Part shown: piece by piece, positions 7,683 through 17,275 of the stretch | How the letters are laid out: each line of letters starts with the position of its first letter | Numbering within the stretch: position 1 is the first letter of the stretch | Assembly (NCBI GenBank): GCA_029976075.1 | Contig: JARKNW010000059.1 | Coordinates: 1-64,000 of the forward strand | DNA length: 64,000 nt | Source: Pleomorphomonas sp. | Lineage (GTDB): Bacteria > Pseudomonadota > Alphaproteobacteria > Rhizobiales > Pleomorphomonadaceae | Direction of reading: 5' to 3' | Notes under the pieces: generated by a model | The model's database searches: none | Told to the model about the DNA's origin: nothing | Seen by the model: the letters and a program-made list of their open reading frames with translations, nothing else | Translations under genes and position numbers: made by a program

Positions 7683-8636
7683 CTACAGTTTCCTCAGCAT
7701 CACCTGTTCGATGGCGTGATTGGCGCTCTTGCGCAACACCAGATCGGCCCGCAAGCGAGTCGGCTGGATGTTCTCGCGGAGATTGGCGAGGTTGATGCGC
7801 GTCCATACGCCGATGGCCGTCTCCAGGGCCTCTTCTTCGGAGATCTCGGCGTAGCGGCGGAAATAGGATTGCGGGTCGCGGAAGGCGGTCTGCCTCAGGC
7901 GCATGAAGCGCTCCACGTACCAACGCTGAAGATCAACCTCGTCGGCATCGATGAAGATCGAGAAGTCGAAGAAATCCGACACGAAGGGAATGGCGCGTCC
8001 GTCGCGAGGCAGCTTGCCGGTCTGCAGGACGTTAAGGCCCTCGAGGATCAGAATGTCCGGCTGATCGACAACGATCCGTTCGTCCGGAACGATATCATAG
8101 ACGAGATGGGAATAGACGGGCGCCCAGACATTGGGCTTTCCGGCCTTGATGTCGGTCAGGAAGGAAAGCAGCGCCGCCCGGTCGTAGCTTTCCGGAAAGC
8201 CCTTCTTCTCCATCAGGCCTTCTTCACGCAGCACGGCGTTCGGGAACAGAAAGCCATCCGTGGTGACGAGGTCGACCTTGGGCGAGGACGGCCAACGCGA
8301 CATCATGGCTCTCAGGATACGCGCCGTCGTCGACTTGCCGACGGCGACCGAACCGGCGATGCCGATGATGAACGGCTTCTTGGCATCCGACCGTCCGAAA
8401 AAGCGGCGTGTCGAGGAGTGCAGCGACTGGGCCGACTCCACGTAAAGCGACAGCAACCGCGACAGCGGAAGAAAGATGTCGGACACTTCATCGAGCTGTA
8501 CCGGGTCGTTGAGAGCGCGCAAGCGGATGACGTCGTCGAGTGTCAACGTCAATGGCATGCCGGCTCGGAGCACGGCCCAGTCGGCGCGCGTATAGACTTC
8601 GTAAGGTGACAGCGCTTTCCGCACGAACTGTTCCAT
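7683..8636 (-). CDS. coaA: Type I pantothenate kinase
   Basis: 317 aa, matching bacterial type I CoaA. It phosphorylates pantothenate, the first step of coenzyme A synthesis, in the cytoplasm. The Walker A loop GSVAVGKST is near residue 97; [21 protein letters not shown] and ILEGLNVLQ are family motifs of the P-loop kinase fold. It lies downstream of hisF-hisE on the same strand, an arrangement common in Rhizobiales, with a 98-base gap to hisE. Confidence 0.95.
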   Translation of the reverse strand: MEQFVRKALSPYEVYTRADWAVLRAGMPLTLTLDDVIRLRALNDPVQLDEVSDIFLPLSRLLSLYVESAQSLHSSTRRFFGRSDAKKPFIIGIAGSVAVGKSTTARILRAMMSRWPSSPKVDLVTTDGFLFPNAVLREEGLMEKKGFPESYDRAALLSFLTDIKAGKPNVWAPVYSHLVYDIVPDERIVVDQPDILILEGLNVLQTGKLPRDGRAIPFVSDFFDFSIFIDADEVDLQRWYVERFMRLRQTAFRDPQSYFRRYAEISEEEALETAIGVWTRINLANLRENIQPTRLRADLVLRKSANHAIEQVMLRKL

Positions 8637-8734
8637 TCGTCACCGTCTCCGGATCGGCCGTCCGGCGATCCGCTGATTTCAGATGCATGGCGGGGAATGG
8701 CCGCCGGCCAAGGCCGACGTGCCGAGTCTTGTGG

Positions 8735-9073
8735 TCAGTCGGCCGGGCGGCTTGCTTTCTCTTGCAGGCCGGATTGCGCCGTGCGTCGTTTGAGTTCGGC
8801 AAGCACCTCGTCGAGCGGCACGCCCTTGAGCGCCAGCACCACGACGAGATGATAGAGAAGGTCGGCGCTTTCGTAGGTCACCGCATCGGCATCTCCGGCG
8901 ACGGCGGCGATCACCGTTTCCACCGCCTCTTCGCCGAGTTTCTGGGCAGCCTTCGGAAGGCCCTTTTCAGCCAGCTTGCGGGTGTATGAGGTTGCATCGC
9001 CGTTTCTCAGGCGATCGGCCACGATCGCTTCGAGGTCGGAAAGCGTGAAGGTACTGTCTGCCATGCCGTTCAT
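8735..9073 (-). CDS. hisE: Phosphoribosyl-ATP pyrophosphatase
   Basis: 112 aa, all-alpha MazG-like fold. It hydrolyses phosphoribosyl-ATP to phosphoribosyl-AMP, the second step of histidine synthesis. The metal-binding EExxE-type segment is seen as [15 protein letters not shown], followed by [14 protein letters not shown]. The first ATG (9073) overlaps the hisF stop (ATGA); an ATG nine bases later (MADS) is an equally possible start with AGGG at better spacing. Coupled to hisF. Confidence 0.93.
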   Translation of the reverse strand: MNGMADSTFTLSDLEAIVADRLRNGDATSYTRKLAEKGLPKAAQKLGEEAVETVIAAVAGDADAVTYESADLLYHLVVVLALKGVPLDEVLAELKRRTAQSGLQEKASRPAD

Positions 9074-9846
9074 CCCTGAAGGCGGACGGGAACGCCGGCC
9101 GCGGCGAGATGCGCCTTGGCCTCGCCGATGGTAAATGTGCCGAAGTGAAAGATGGACGCGGCAAGAACCGCGGCGGCGTGCCCATCGCGAATACCTTCGA
9201 CAAGATGGTCCAAAGTGCCGACCCCGCCCGACGCAATGACCGGCACGGTCACGGCATCGGCGATGGTTCGTGTCAGCTCCAGGTCGAAGCCGATCTTCGT
9301 CCCATCGCGATCCATTGAGGTCAGAAGTATCTCGCCAGCGCCCAGAGATACCACTTCCTGAGCGTATTCAACGGCGTTGATGCCGGTTGCCTGTCGGCCT
9401 CCATGGGTGAAGACCTCCCAGCGCGGCTTGCCGTCGTCGGATGAAACGCGCTTGGCGTCGATGGCAACGACGATGCACTGGTCGCCAAATTTCTCAGAGG
9501 CGCGGCGCACCAGGTCGCGATCGCGCACGGCAGCCGACATGATCGACGCCTTGTCGGCACCGGCGAGCAGCAGCTCCCGAATATCCTCGACCGACCGTAC
9601 GCCGCCCCCCACCGTCACCGGCATGAAGCAACGCTCGGCTGTCCGGCGAACCACATCGAGAATCGTGCCGCGATTCTCGTGGCTGGCGGTGATGTCGAGG
9701 AAGCAGAGTTCGTCGGCGCCGGCCGCGTCGTAGGCGGCGGCGGCCTCGACCGGATCGCCGGCGTCGACGAGGTCGACGAAGTTGACCCCCTTGACCACCC
9801 GGCCGTCCTTGACGTCGAGGCAGGGGATGACGCGTGCTTTCAGCAT
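9070..9846 (-). CDS. hisF: Imidazole glycerol phosphate synthase, cyclase subunit
   Basis: 258 aa from [11 protein letters not shown], the canonical HisF N-terminus; the track start adds ten unlikely residues. It joins HisH to convert PRFAR plus ammonia into imidazole glycerol phosphate and AICAR. The (beta/alpha)8 barrel phosphate sites and the two catalytic aspartates are present ([15 protein letters not shown] near residue 9; [10 protein letters not shown] near 130). Downstream partners are hisE and coaA. hisB, hisH and hisA are not upstream here: instead there is a 399-base gap and a divergent chemoreceptor, so the his operon is split or has been rearranged at this point. Confidence 0.95.
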   Translation of the reverse strand: MLKARVIPCLDVKDGRVVKGVNFVDLVDAGDPVEAAAAYDAAGADELCFLDITASHENRGTILDVVRRTAERCFMPVTVGGGVRSVEDIRELLLAGADKASIMSAAVRDRDLVRRASEKFGDQCIVVAIDAKRVSSDDGKPRWEVFTHGGRQATGINAVEYAQEVVSLGAGEILLTSMDRDGTKIGFDLELTRTIADAVTVPVIASGGVGTLDHLVEGIRDGHAAAVLAASIFHFGTFTIGEAKAHLAAAGVPVRLQG

Positions 9847-10096
9847 TGGGGTCACCGCGATTGGAAAGGCGACCATTTCTTATACGGCTCGACGAACAGA
9901 TGCCAGTCCCATGGCGCCGAACAGACTTGCGATAGGCGGATGCCGGGGCGGGCGCTGTTCGTAGCCCTATTCTAGTCTTCCTGTTGGAAGTTGCTGTCAC
10001 AAACCTGAGTGAGGCGCACTGCGGCTATGCATCCCAAGGTAGTTTGGAGAAAATATTCGCATTTAGAGTGGCATAAACGCTCCGTAAACAAATAAT

Positions 10097-10106
10097 CACT
10101 TAAGTG
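10097..10106. repeat. Perfect 10-bp palindrome
   Basis: CACTTAAGTG is fully self-complementary and lies 139 bases before the chemoreceptor start. A possible binding site for a dimeric regulator. Confidence 0.4.
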
Positions 10107-10162
10107 ACAATGATAGGCAAATAACCCCGGCAAGACGCGATATTTCCCCGATTACAACCAAT

Positions 10163-10179
10163 ATATGCAGTCTGCATAT
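10163..10179. promoter_or_regulatory. Perfect 8-bp inverted repeat upstream of the PAS chemoreceptor
   Basis: ATATGCAG and CTGCATAT are exact complements around a single T. It is directly followed by a second palindrome at 10180-10192. An operator-like site; the bound protein is unknown. Confidence 0.5.
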
Positions 10180-10192
10180 GAATCGTCGATTC
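10180..10192. promoter_or_regulatory. Perfect 6-bp inverted repeat abutting the previous one
   Basis: GAATCG and CGATTC flank a single T, immediately after the palindrome at 10163-10179 and 53 bases before the chemoreceptor start. Confidence 0.45.
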
Positions 10193-10245
10193 ACGGGTGA
10201 CTGATCGATGCCGCTGGCCGGTGGAAAGGTGAGGAACTGAGACCC

Positions 10246-11721
10246 ATGTGGCCCTTTTCAACTCATGAAGCTGCGGTGCTCGCGGCTCTTGATCGTTCTC
10301 TGGCAGTCATCGAGTTCGATCCGACCGGCAAGATCCTCACCGCCAACGCCAACTTCCTGAAAGTGATGGGCTACGAACTTGCCGAGATCGTCGGCAAGCA
10401 TCACTCGATTTTTGTTGATCCGACGGAAGTGAAAGGCCCCGCTTACGCGACGTTTTGGCGCGATCTGCAAGCTGGCCAGTTCATATCGTCCGAGTTTCGG
10501 CGGATCGCCAAGGGCGGGCGCTCCGTCTGGATCCAGGGAACCTACAATCCGTTGCTGGACAAGTCCGGCAAGGTTTATCGAGTCGTCAAGTTTGCGACCG
10601 ACGTGACGGATCGCAAGCTGCAGGACGCCAAGGTTCAGGGAGAGATCGCTGCCATCAATCGCGCCCAGGCGGTCATCTCCTTCGAGCCTGACGGCACGAT
10701 TGTCGAGGCGAACGAGAACTTCGAGAAGGCGCTCGGCTATCGTCTCCAGGAAATCGTCGGCAAGCACCATTCGATGTTTGTCACGCCCGAAGAGCGCAAC
10801 AGCCCCGCCTACAAGAAGTTCTGGGAAGACCTGAGGGCCGGGCAGTTCAAGTCCGACGAATATCACCGCGTCGGCAAGGGGAACCGGGACGTCTTCCTGC
10901 AGGCCACCTACAATCCGATCTTCGACGTCACCGGGAAGCTCGTCAGGGTCACCAAGTTTGCCACGGATATCACCGCCGTGATGGAGCGCCGGTGCAAGCG
11001 CCAGGCGGCCCAGACCGAAATCAATCGTGAGCTGAGCGAGGTGGCCGACATGATCGCTCGCTCCAATACCGAAGCAGCCGGCGCCAACTCGACGGCGGGG
11101 GTCACCGCCTCCAATGTCCAGGCTGTCGCCGCCGGGGCTGAGGAGCTTGTTTCCTCGGTTGCCGAAATCAGCCGTCAGGTCAGCGTTGCCCTCTCGGTAT
11201 CGCAGGAGGCCGTCACTCAGGCCGACACGGCGACCAAGGTGGTCTCCGGACTGGCCACGGCGGCGCAAAAGATCGACCAGGTGGTCGAACTGATCAATAC
11301 GATTGCCGGCCAGACCAACCTGCTCGCCCTTAACGCGACGATCGAGGCGGCACGTGCCGGTGAGATGGGCAAGGGTTTCGCCGTCGTCGCACAGGAAGTG
11401 AAGCAACTCGCAGCCCAGACGTCTCGCGCCACCGATGAGATCGCCAGCGAAATCGCGGCTGTGCAGACCATTTCTTCAAAGGCGGTCGAGTCCATCGACG
11501 GCATTACCAGCATCATCAGTCGCATCAACGACATATCGTCGTCGATTGCCTCGGCCGTCGAGGAGCAGGCGGCCGTGACGCAGAACATGTCCGGCAGCAT
11601 GCATACCGCCGCGAACGGCGTCGAGGAGATCGCCAAGGCTCTGGACGGAATCAGCCGGTCGACGCAGTCGATCGACGAAGCTGCCAACAAGCTCCAGAAG
11701 GCGGCGGCAACGCTCGCCTGA
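10246..11721 (+). CDS. Soluble methyl-accepting chemotaxis protein with two PAS domains
   Basis: 491 aa with no membrane segment, so a cytoplasmic chemoreceptor. Two tandem PAS/PAC units are near-copies of each other (residues about 15-125 and 135-245), each with [16 protein letters not shown], suggesting internal duplication and possibly a haem, FAD or small-ligand sensor as in Aer-like proteins. The C-terminal signalling coiled coil (about 280-490) carries the hairpin tip [20 protein letters not shown], which binds CheA/CheW. No che genes are nearby. The start has GTGAGGA upstream. A terminator follows. Confidence 0.92.
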   Translation: MWPFSTHEAAVLAALDRSLAVIEFDPTGKILTANANFLKVMGYELAEIVGKHHSIFVDPTEVKGPAYATFWRDLQAGQFISSEFRRIAKGGRSVWIQGTYNPLLDKSGKVYRVVKFATDVTDRKLQDAKVQGEIAAINRAQAVISFEPDGTIVEANENFEKALGYRLQEIVGKHHSMFVTPEERNSPAYKKFWEDLRAGQFKSDEYHRVGKGNRDVFLQATYNPIFDVTGKLVRVTKFATDITAVMERRCKRQAAQTEINRELSEVADMIARSNTEAAGANSTAGVTASNVQAVAAGAEELVSSVAEISRQVSVALSVSQEAVTQADTATKVVSGLATAAQKIDQVVELINTIAGQTNLLALNATIEAARAGEMGKGFAVVAQEVKQLAAQTSRATDEIASEIAAVQTISSKAVESIDGITSIISRINDISSSIASAVEEQAAVTQNMSGSMHTAANGVEEIAKALDGISRSTQSIDEAANKLQKAAATLA

Positions 11722-11746
11722 CCTCGTCACGCCGCCGTGTTACAGA

Positions 11747-11783
11747 CCGCCTCCGCCGCCCCATGGGTCGCGGAGGCGGTTTG
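11747..11783 (+). terminator. Intrinsic terminator after the PAS chemoreceptor
   Basis: A perfect 10-bp GC stem (CCGCCTCCGC / GCGGAGGCGG) with a 13-base loop is followed by TTTG. It lies between convergent genes and could also serve the SDR gene's transcripts. Confidence 0.75.
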
Positions 11784-11787
11784 CCAT

Positions 11788-12660
11788 TCAGCGCCAGTTG
11801 TCCTCGAGCCACATTCGGGCAAAGGCGGAGCGATAGTTCGGATAGTCGTAGACAAGCCCGAGGACGGATTTGCTGAGGCCGTTGGCGACCCGTTTGTTTT
11901 CCCCATAGAAGCTGCGGGCCATCGGCGAGAGTTCGGCGGTCTCGAAGTCCTGTTCGGGCGGTGCTTTGATCCCCATCAGCTCGGCGGCATAGGCGACGAC
12001 ATCCTGAGGGGGCGCCGGCTCGTCGTCGGTGATGTTGAAAACGCCGTTGGCTTTACTGGCAAACGCCTTCTCCACCGCCGATGCAATGTCTTCGACATGA
12101 ATCCGATTGAAGACCTGTCCCGGCTTGACGAGACGTCGAGCGCTGCCTTCGGCAAGGTTGATGAAGGCGTTTCGTCCCGGGCCGTAGATGCCTGAAAGGC
12201 GAAGCACGGCCACTGCCACGCCCGTGCTTGCGCCAAAGGCGAGCCACTCGTTCTCGGCCCTCACGCGGGCAAGCGAGCGGGCGCTCCGGGGGCGGCATTC
12301 GGAGCTTTCATCGACCCAGGCGCCATCATGATCGCCGTAGACGCCAACGGTCGAGAGATAGGCGATGGAGACGAGCGATTTTTGCCGGGCCAGTGCCTCG
12401 GCCAGCACCGGCAATACGCGATCGCCTCCGCCCTGTCCCTCCATCGGGGCGATCGATACGACGATGTGGGTGGTTCCCGACAGGACGGGAATCAACGCTT
12501 CGGCCGCCTCGCGCGAGCCGTCGAAGAGATGCATGTCGGCAAGAGAGGCGAGAGCGTTGGCCTTCGCCGCCGAGCGTGTGGTGCCGACCGCCTCCGCCGG
12601 AGCAAGGCGGCGCAAGGCGGCCGTGGCGCTGTAACCGAGGCCGAAGGCCGTGAGTTTCAT
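11788..12660 (-). CDS. Atypical short-chain dehydrogenase/reductase (NAD(P)-dependent epimerase/dehydratase-like, YeeZ-like)
   Basis: 290 aa. The N-terminus has a shortened dinucleotide-binding motif (AFGLGYSA) and the middle has STVGVYG, where the usual catalytic YxxxK of classical SDRs is not apparent, followed by LRLSGIYGPGR and NRIHVEDIA as in extended/atypical SDRs. Substrate is unknown. AGGAG lies eight bases before the ATG. Divergent from hslV across about 150 bases and convergent with the chemoreceptor. Confidence 0.8.
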   Translation of the reverse strand: MKLTAFGLGYSATAALRRLAPAEAVGTTRSAAKANALASLADMHLFDGSREAAEALIPVLSGTTHIVVSIAPMEGQGGGDRVLPVLAEALARQKSLVSIAYLSTVGVYGDHDGAWVDESSECRPRSARSLARVRAENEWLAFGASTGVAVAVLRLSGIYGPGRNAFINLAEGSARRLVKPGQVFNRIHVEDIASAVEKAFASKANGVFNITDDEPAPPQDVVAYAAELMGIKAPPEQDFETAELSPMARSFYGENKRVANGLSKSVLGLVYDYPNYRSAFARMWLEDNWR

Positions 12661-12721
12661 CGAGACATCTCCTGACGGTCGGGCGGTTTCGGAACCGTGA
12701 AGTGGGCTGTGCCAAAGTCAA

Positions 12722-12751
12722 GTTGCATAGAGGCATTTCTGTCCTACATAA
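12722..12751 (+). promoter_or_regulatory. Possible heat-shock (sigma-32-like) promoter of hslVU
   Basis: GTTGCAT, 14 bases, then CCTACATAA resembles the RpoH pattern CTTGAAA-N14-CCCCATTTA only partly. It lies about 65 bases before hslV, a known heat-shock operon in other proteobacteria. Weak consensus evidence. Confidence 0.3.
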
Positions 12752-12814
12752 AGGCGTCATTCAGGGACGGCTTCCGCGCCACGGGCGGATGGCCGTTGCC
12801 GCAAGGAGCACTTC

Positions 12815-13372
12815 ATGATGGAACATTCGAACCCGTCCACCTGGTACGGCACCACCATCGTATCGGTCCGCAAGGACGGCAAGGTGGTCATCGCCGGTGA
12901 CGGGCAGGTCACCCTTGGCGCCACGGTGATCAAGCACACGGCGCGCAAGGTGCGCCCACTCGGGCGCGGTGACGTGATTGCCGGATTTGCTGGCGCAACG
13001 GCCGACGCCTTCACGCTTTTCGAGAGACTGGAGGCCAAGCTGGAGCAGTATCCGGGCCAGCTCATGCGGGCCTGCGTCGAGCTCGCCAAGGATTGGCGCA
13101 CCGACCGTTATCTGCGTCGGCTCGAGGCGATGATGATCGTCGCCGATGCCAGCGTGACGCTGGTCCTGACCGGCACGGGTGATGTGCTGGAGCCCGAGGG
13201 CGGGATCGCCGGCATCGGCTCTGGCGGCACTTATGCGCTGGCTGCCGCCCGCGCGCTCGCCGACAGCGGCCAAGATGCGGAGACGATCGCTCGCAAGGCG
13301 ATGAAGATCGCCGCAGACATCTGCGTCTACACAAACGAAAACGTGGTCGTCGAAAGCCTGCCCAAGGCCTGA
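12815..13372 (+). CDS. hslV: ATP-dependent protease HslVU, peptidase subunit
   Basis: 185 aa. HslV forms the proteolytic double hexamer of the bacterial proteasome-like HslVU protease. The catalytic N-terminal threonine is exposed after removal of the leader, giving a mature [13 protein letters not shown] (Thr near residue 13); GDGQVTLG and [16 protein letters not shown] are family motifs. AAGGAG precedes the first of two adjacent ATGs. Followed 64 bases later by hslU in the same operon. Confidence 0.96.
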   Translation: MMEHSNPSTWYGTTIVSVRKDGKVVIAGDGQVTLGATVIKHTARKVRPLGRGDVIAGFAGATADAFTLFERLEAKLEQYPGQLMRACVELAKDWRTDRYLRRLEAMMIVADASVTLVLTGTGDVLEPEGGIAGIGSGGTYALAAARALADSGQDAETIARKAMKIAADICVYTNENVVVESLPKA

Positions 13373-13436
13373 GTTCCATCCGGCCGGATCGCTGGCCCGC
13401 GCGCCGCTCCGGACTGCTCCACTTAAGGATAAAACC

Positions 13437-14735
13437 ATGCCCGATTTCTCGCCTCGCGAAATCGTCTCCGAACTCGACCGGCATATCGTCGGTCAGAAGG
13501 ACGCCAAGCGCGCTGTCGCCATTGCGCTGCGCAACCGCTGGCGCCGCCTGCAGCTCGACTCCTCCCTGCGCGAAGAGGTGCTGCCCAAAAACATCCTGAT
13601 GATCGGCCCTACCGGCGTCGGCAAGACGGAGATCTCCCGTCGTCTCGCCCGGCTCGTCAACGCGCCTTTCGTCAAGGTCGAAGCCACCAAGTTCACCGAG
13701 ATCGGCTATGTCGGCCGCGATGTCGAGCAGATCATCCGCGACCTTCTTGAGGTCGGCATCTCGCTCGTTCGGACGCAGCGGCGCAAGGACGTCGAGGCCA
13801 AGGCCCATCTCGCCGCCGAGGAGCGGGTGCTCGACGCGCTGGTTGGCACGTCGGCGAGTCCCTCGACCCGTGATACCTTCCGCAAGAAGCTCCGGGCCGG
13901 CGAACTTGATGACAAGGAGATCGAGATCGAGTTGACGGCCACGGGCCCGGGGGGCGGTGGCATGGAAATCCCCGGCATGCCGGGCGGTCAGGTCATCAAT
14001 CTCTCCGAGATGATGCAGAAGATGATGGGTGGCGTTAAGAAGACCCGCCGCGTCTCCGTCAAGGATAGCCACGATCTGCTCACCGCCGAGGAGGCCGACA
14101 AGCTGATTGATCAGGACAAGATCGTCGCCGAGGCGATCGACGCGGTCGAAAACAATGGGATCGTCTTCCTCGACGAGATCGACAAGATCTGCGCCAAGGA
14201 CGGTCGCGACGGTTCGGTGTCGCGCGAGGGTGTGCAACGCGACCTGCTGCCGCTCATCGAGGGCACGACCGTGTCGACCAAGCATGGCTCGGTGAAAACC
14301 GATCATATCCTGTTCATCGCCTCCGGCGCATTCCACGTCGCCAAACCCTCGGACCTGCTTCCCGAACTCCAGGGGCGCTTGCCGATCCGGGTCGAGCTGA
14401 AGCCACTCGACAAGGATGATTTCCGCCGCATCCTCACTGAACCGCAGGCGAGCCTTATCAAGCAGTATGTGGCGCTCATGCAGACCGAAGGCGTGACCTT
14501 GGCCTTCACCGACGATGCCATCGACGCGGTCGCCGAAATAGCGGTCCACGTCAATGCGACGGTGGAGAACATCGGCGCCCGCCGATTGCAGACCGTGTTG
14601 GAGCGCATCCTTGACGACATCTCGTTCTCGGCGCCCGATCGGTCCGGCGAGACGGTGACTGTCGATGGACCGGCCGTCAGGGCGGCGTTGGGCGACCTCG
14701 CCCGCAACACCGATCTCAGCCGGTTCATCCTCTAG
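13437..14735 (+). CDS. hslU: ATP-dependent protease HslVU, ATPase subunit
   Basis: 432 aa, AAA+ unfoldase that feeds substrates to HslV. Walker [10 protein letters not shown] is near residue 57; Walker B is [10 protein letters not shown] near 242; the intermediate domain (about 110-230) lies between them, and the C-terminus ends in LSRFIL, the tail that docks into HslV. AAGGAT is upstream of the ATG. A strong stem-loop follows the stop codon. Confidence 0.97.
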   Translation: MPDFSPREIVSELDRHIVGQKDAKRAVAIALRNRWRRLQLDSSLREEVLPKNILMIGPTGVGKTEISRRLARLVNAPFVKVEATKFTEIGYVGRDVEQIIRDLLEVGISLVRTQRRKDVEAKAHLAAEERVLDALVGTSASPSTRDTFRKKLRAGELDDKEIEIELTATGPGGGGMEIPGMPGGQVINLSEMMQKMMGGVKKTRRVSVKDSHDLLTAEEADKLIDQDKIVAEAIDAVENNGIVFLDEIDKICAKDGRDGSVSREGVQRDLLPLIEGTTVSTKHGSVKTDHILFIASGAFHVAKPSDLLPELQGRLPIRVELKPLDKDDFRRILTEPQASLIKQYVALMQTEGVTLAFTDDAIDAVAEIAVHVNATVENIGARRLQTVLERILDDISFSAPDRSGETVTVDGPAVRAALGDLARNTDLSRFIL

Positions 14736-15074
14736 GTTGGCGGCCTCTCCGGCGAATGCTGCGCGCCTTGCCGGAGAGGCATGCAAAATCAGTTGAGCGG
14801 CCAGTGGCCGCCCCTTGATCGGTTGAGATGGTTGCGAAACGCAAGTTTCTTGTTGTTCTCAAGGGTTTTGCGTATATCGTTTCAACGAGATCGGTCGCAT
14901 CAATTGAACTGATCGGTCGGCCACTTGCCGGGGGGCATGGGTGGTTGGCGTCCGAGGAATGCCTGCTGGGTCTGATCCAATGGGTGTGCCTTGGGTCATG
15001 GACGCGATCTCGGGAAGAGAGACGCCGTTGTCCCTCGTCAGTACAGCCGGAGTACCGGTGCATCGGACGGACAG
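14736..15074. other. Intergenic region between hslU and the LacI regulator
   Basis: Besides the hslU stem-loop it contains TTGCG-AAA-CGCAA (14832-14844), an inverted repeat that could be a LacI-type autoregulatory operator, and a direct repeat GATCGGTCG about 22 bases apart centred near 14910. No gene is credible here; the track's 14828 and 14725 ORFs are overlapping shadows. Confidence 0.5.
14743..14780 (+). terminator. Stem-loop after hslU
   Basis: A perfect 11-bp stem (GCCTCTCCGGC / GCCGGAGAGGC) with a 16-base loop begins eight bases after the hslU stop. There is no T-run, so termination is plausible but not certain. Confidence 0.6.
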
Positions 15075-16157
15075 ATGGGTGAAAGTTCAACTCCGCAGAC
15101 CAAAACCGTGAAGCTCGCCGACGTGGCCCGTGCGGCCGGTGTCAGCCAGGGAACGGTGTCCAACGTCTTCAATCGGCCAAGCCTCGTGTCCGAACAGTTG
15201 CGCGAGCGCGTTGAGGAAGCGGCGCGGTCGCTCGGTTACCGGGGCCCCGATCCGCGCGGTCGCCTGCTGAGGGCAGGGCGCGTCAATGCCATTGGCGTCG
15301 TGGCCATCGGACCACTCAACTGTTTCTTCGACGATCAGTATACTCGCTTGTTCCTGTCCGGCATTGCGCGGGCTTGCGAAGCGCGGGGGGCCGGCATCTC
15401 CCTTGTCTCGGCGACCGACGACGAAATCGCGGCGTGGAACATTCGCACCGCACTGGTCGACGGTTTCGTCCTGCACTGTCTCAATGAAGGAAATACGCTA
15501 GTCCAACTGGCCGAGAAACGCGGCTTGCCTTTCGTTGCCGTCGATTTTCCCGTCGGACCCGGTTTGGATGTCGTCAAGATCGACGATTACCGAGGTGCCC
15601 GCGAGGCAGCTCAACATCTCGTCGATCTGGGCCACCGGCATTTTGCGGTGTTCACGTTCGAGACCGAGAAGGAAGTCCGCGTTGGCTTCGTGGACGATCA
15701 GCGGGCCGAACAGTCATCCTTTGAGGTCGTGCGGCGCCGCCTTTCCGGTTATCGGGATGTCTTCCAGACAGCGGGCCTTCCGCCGCAGCCGGTCTTCGAG
15801 ACCGGCTCCGACTATGACGGCGTATGCATCGGCGTCAACGCGGTTCTGGCAGCCCATCCGGATACCACGGCCTTCATTTGCACCTCCGATCGCGTGGCGC
15901 TGCATGTCATGGCCTACTTGCAGTCGCTCGGCCGCAAGGTTCCCGACGACTTCTCGGTAGTCGGTTTTGACGGCATCGAAGAGGCCGCCACCTCCCTTCC
16001 TCCACTCACGACCATTCGTCAGCCGGCAGTTGGCAAGGGCGAGGCCGCGGTGGAGCTCATTCTCGGGGACAAGGCGGACGGGGTTGGCGGTCGAGTGGTC
16101 GAACTGCCGATCGACTTGGTGGTTCGCGGTTCCACGGCGCGGCCTCGCAAAGGCTAG
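15075..16157 (+). CDS. LacI-family transcriptional regulator
   Basis: 360 aa from MGESSTPQ; the track start (TTG, 14991) has no ribosome binding site and adds a non-conserved stretch. The helix-turn-helix and hinge are typical (LADVARAAGVSQGTVSNVFN, then RVEEAARSLGY). The C-terminal periplasmic-binding-like domain (about 70-355) would bind a sugar-type inducer, as in TSDRVALHVM and SVVGFDG. No sugar transporter is adjacent, so the target is unclear: it may act on itself or on the convergent aldo/keto reductase or on distant genes. Confidence 0.88.
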   Translation: MGESSTPQTKTVKLADVARAAGVSQGTVSNVFNRPSLVSEQLRERVEEAARSLGYRGPDPRGRLLRAGRVNAIGVVAIGPLNCFFDDQYTRLFLSGIARACEARGAGISLVSATDDEIAAWNIRTALVDGFVLHCLNEGNTLVQLAEKRGLPFVAVDFPVGPGLDVVKIDDYRGAREAAQHLVDLGHRHFAVFTFETEKEVRVGFVDDQRAEQSSFEVVRRRLSGYRDVFQTAGLPPQPVFETGSDYDGVCIGVNAVLAAHPDTTAFICTSDRVALHVMAYLQSLGRKVPDDFSVVGFDGIEEAATSLPPLTTIRQPAVGKGEAAVELILGDKADGVGGRVVELPIDLVVRGSTARPRKG

Positions 16158-16179
16158 GCGCCCTCATCGTTTTTCTCAG

Positions 16180-16216
16180 GCCGCCGGCGAGGGGTCCTTG
16201 CCGGCGGCTTTGCTTT
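16180..16216 (+). terminator. Intrinsic terminator between LacI gene and aldo/keto reductase
   Basis: A perfect 9-bp stem (GCCGCCGGC / GCCGGCGGC) with an 11-base loop is followed by TTTGCTTT on the plus strand, 20 bases after the regulator's stop. Confidence 0.75.
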
Positions 16217-16222
16217 GCGTGC

Positions 16223-17275
16223 TTACGGCGCCAGTCCGAACAGGCTGAGATCGGCTGGCCCCAGACGATCCTTGGCGGTCAGGACCTGATGCCAATAAGG
16301 GTAAAGGAGCGGCAGTGCGCTGACATCATCGAGCCGCTTGCGCTCGTCGGCGGACAGCTTGAGATCGACGGCCTTGAGGTTGTCGGCAAACTGCGCTTCG
16401 GTTCGGCCTCCGATGACGACCGATGTGACCCCTGGTCGATCGAGCAGCCATGCGAGCGCAATCTGGGCCGCGCTGACACCGCGCGCATCGGCGATCTCCA
16501 CCAGGGAATCGACGATGTTCCAAAGCCGATTCTCGTCGCGGATGGGCGGTTCTGGCCAGCCGGCGAGCTGTCGCGTGCCCTCTGGCGTCGCGGTGTTGCG
16601 ACGGTGTTTGCCAGACAGAAGGCCACCCGCGAGCGGGCTCCAGACCAGAATGCCGAGCCCCTGGTCAAGCGAGATCGGCACCAACTCGTATTCGGCTTCG
16701 CGTGCCTCCAAGGTGTAGTGAATCTGTTGGGACACGAAGCGCTGCCGATGCTCGGCCGAAGCCGCGCCGAGTGCCTTCATGATGTGCCAGCCGGAGAAGT
16801 TGGAACAGCCGATATAGCGAACCTTGCCGGCTCGAACCAAACTGTCCAGGGCCTCCATCAGTTCATCGACGGGAGTAAGCCCGTCCCACTGGTGCACCTG
16901 ATAGAGATCGATCGCTTCTGTCTTGAGGCGATGAAGGCTGGCTTCGCAACCGGCAATGATGTGATGCCGGCTGAGTCCCCGATCATTGGGGCCGTCGCCC
17001 ATCGGAAAGCGAACCTTGGTTGCAACGAGAACGCCCTTGCCCTTCCGCTCCTGCATGAGATCGCCAACGATCTCTTCGGAAAGCCCCGCCGAATAGACAT
17101 CGGCGGTATCGATCAGGTTGACGCCAGCATCGATGCAGAGATCGATCAGCCGCGCCGCCTCGGCAAGCCCAATGGCTCCCACTTTGGCAAAAGCGCCTCT
17201 GCCACCAAAAGTCATTGTGCCCATCGTGAGCGTGGAGACCTTGAGGCCCGAACGTCCGAGCAGGCGGTATTCCAT
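16223..17275 (-). CDS. Aldo/keto reductase
   Basis: 350 aa, a TIM-barrel NADPH-dependent oxidoreductase of the YajO/Tas-like group. The catalytic tetrad is visible as LIDTADVY (Asp, Tyr), LVATKVRF (Lys) and LYQVHQWDG (His). RYIGCSNFSGW and FVSQQIHYTL are family motifs, and the cofactor end is VVIGGRTEAQFADNLKAV. Upstream AAGGGAGAAAG supports the ATG at 17275. Substrate is unknown; a detoxification or sugar-carbonyl role is possible. Confidence 0.9.
   Translation of the reverse strand: MEYRLLGRSGLKVSTLTMGTMTFGGRGAFAKVGAIGLAEAARLIDLCIDAGVNLIDTADVYSAGLSEEIVGDLMQERKGKGVLVATKVRFPMGDGPNDRGLSRHHIIAGCEASLHRLKTEAIDLYQVHQWDGLTPVDELMEALDSLVRAGKVRYIGCSNFSGWHIMKALGAASAEHRQRFVSQQIHYTLEAREAEYELVPISLDQGLGILVWSPLAGGLLSGKHRRNTATPEGTRQLAGWPEPPIRDENRLWNIVDSLVEIADARGVSAAQIALAWLLDRPGVTSVVIGGRTEAQFADNLKAVDLKLSADERKRLDDVSALPLLYPYWHQVLTAKDRLGPADLSLFGLAP

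Larger units (their letters stand above)
9847..10245. other. Intergenic region between divergent hisF and chemoreceptor gene
   Basis: About 400 bases with no credible gene. The half near the chemoreceptor is AT-richer than the surroundings and holds three perfect palindromes (10097-10106, 10163-10179, 10180-10192). Promoters for both flanking genes must lie here, but I see no convincing sigma-70 pair. Confidence 0.6.

Noticed and set aside
13062-14786. 574-aa minus-strand ORF opposite hslVU
   Set aside because: Mirror of highly conserved hslV and hslU; no motifs of its own.
14991-15074. 28-residue N-terminal extension of the LacI regulator
   Set aside because: Begins at TTG with no ribosome binding site and precedes the conserved helix-turn-helix by an unusual stretch; the ATG at 15075 fits the family better.
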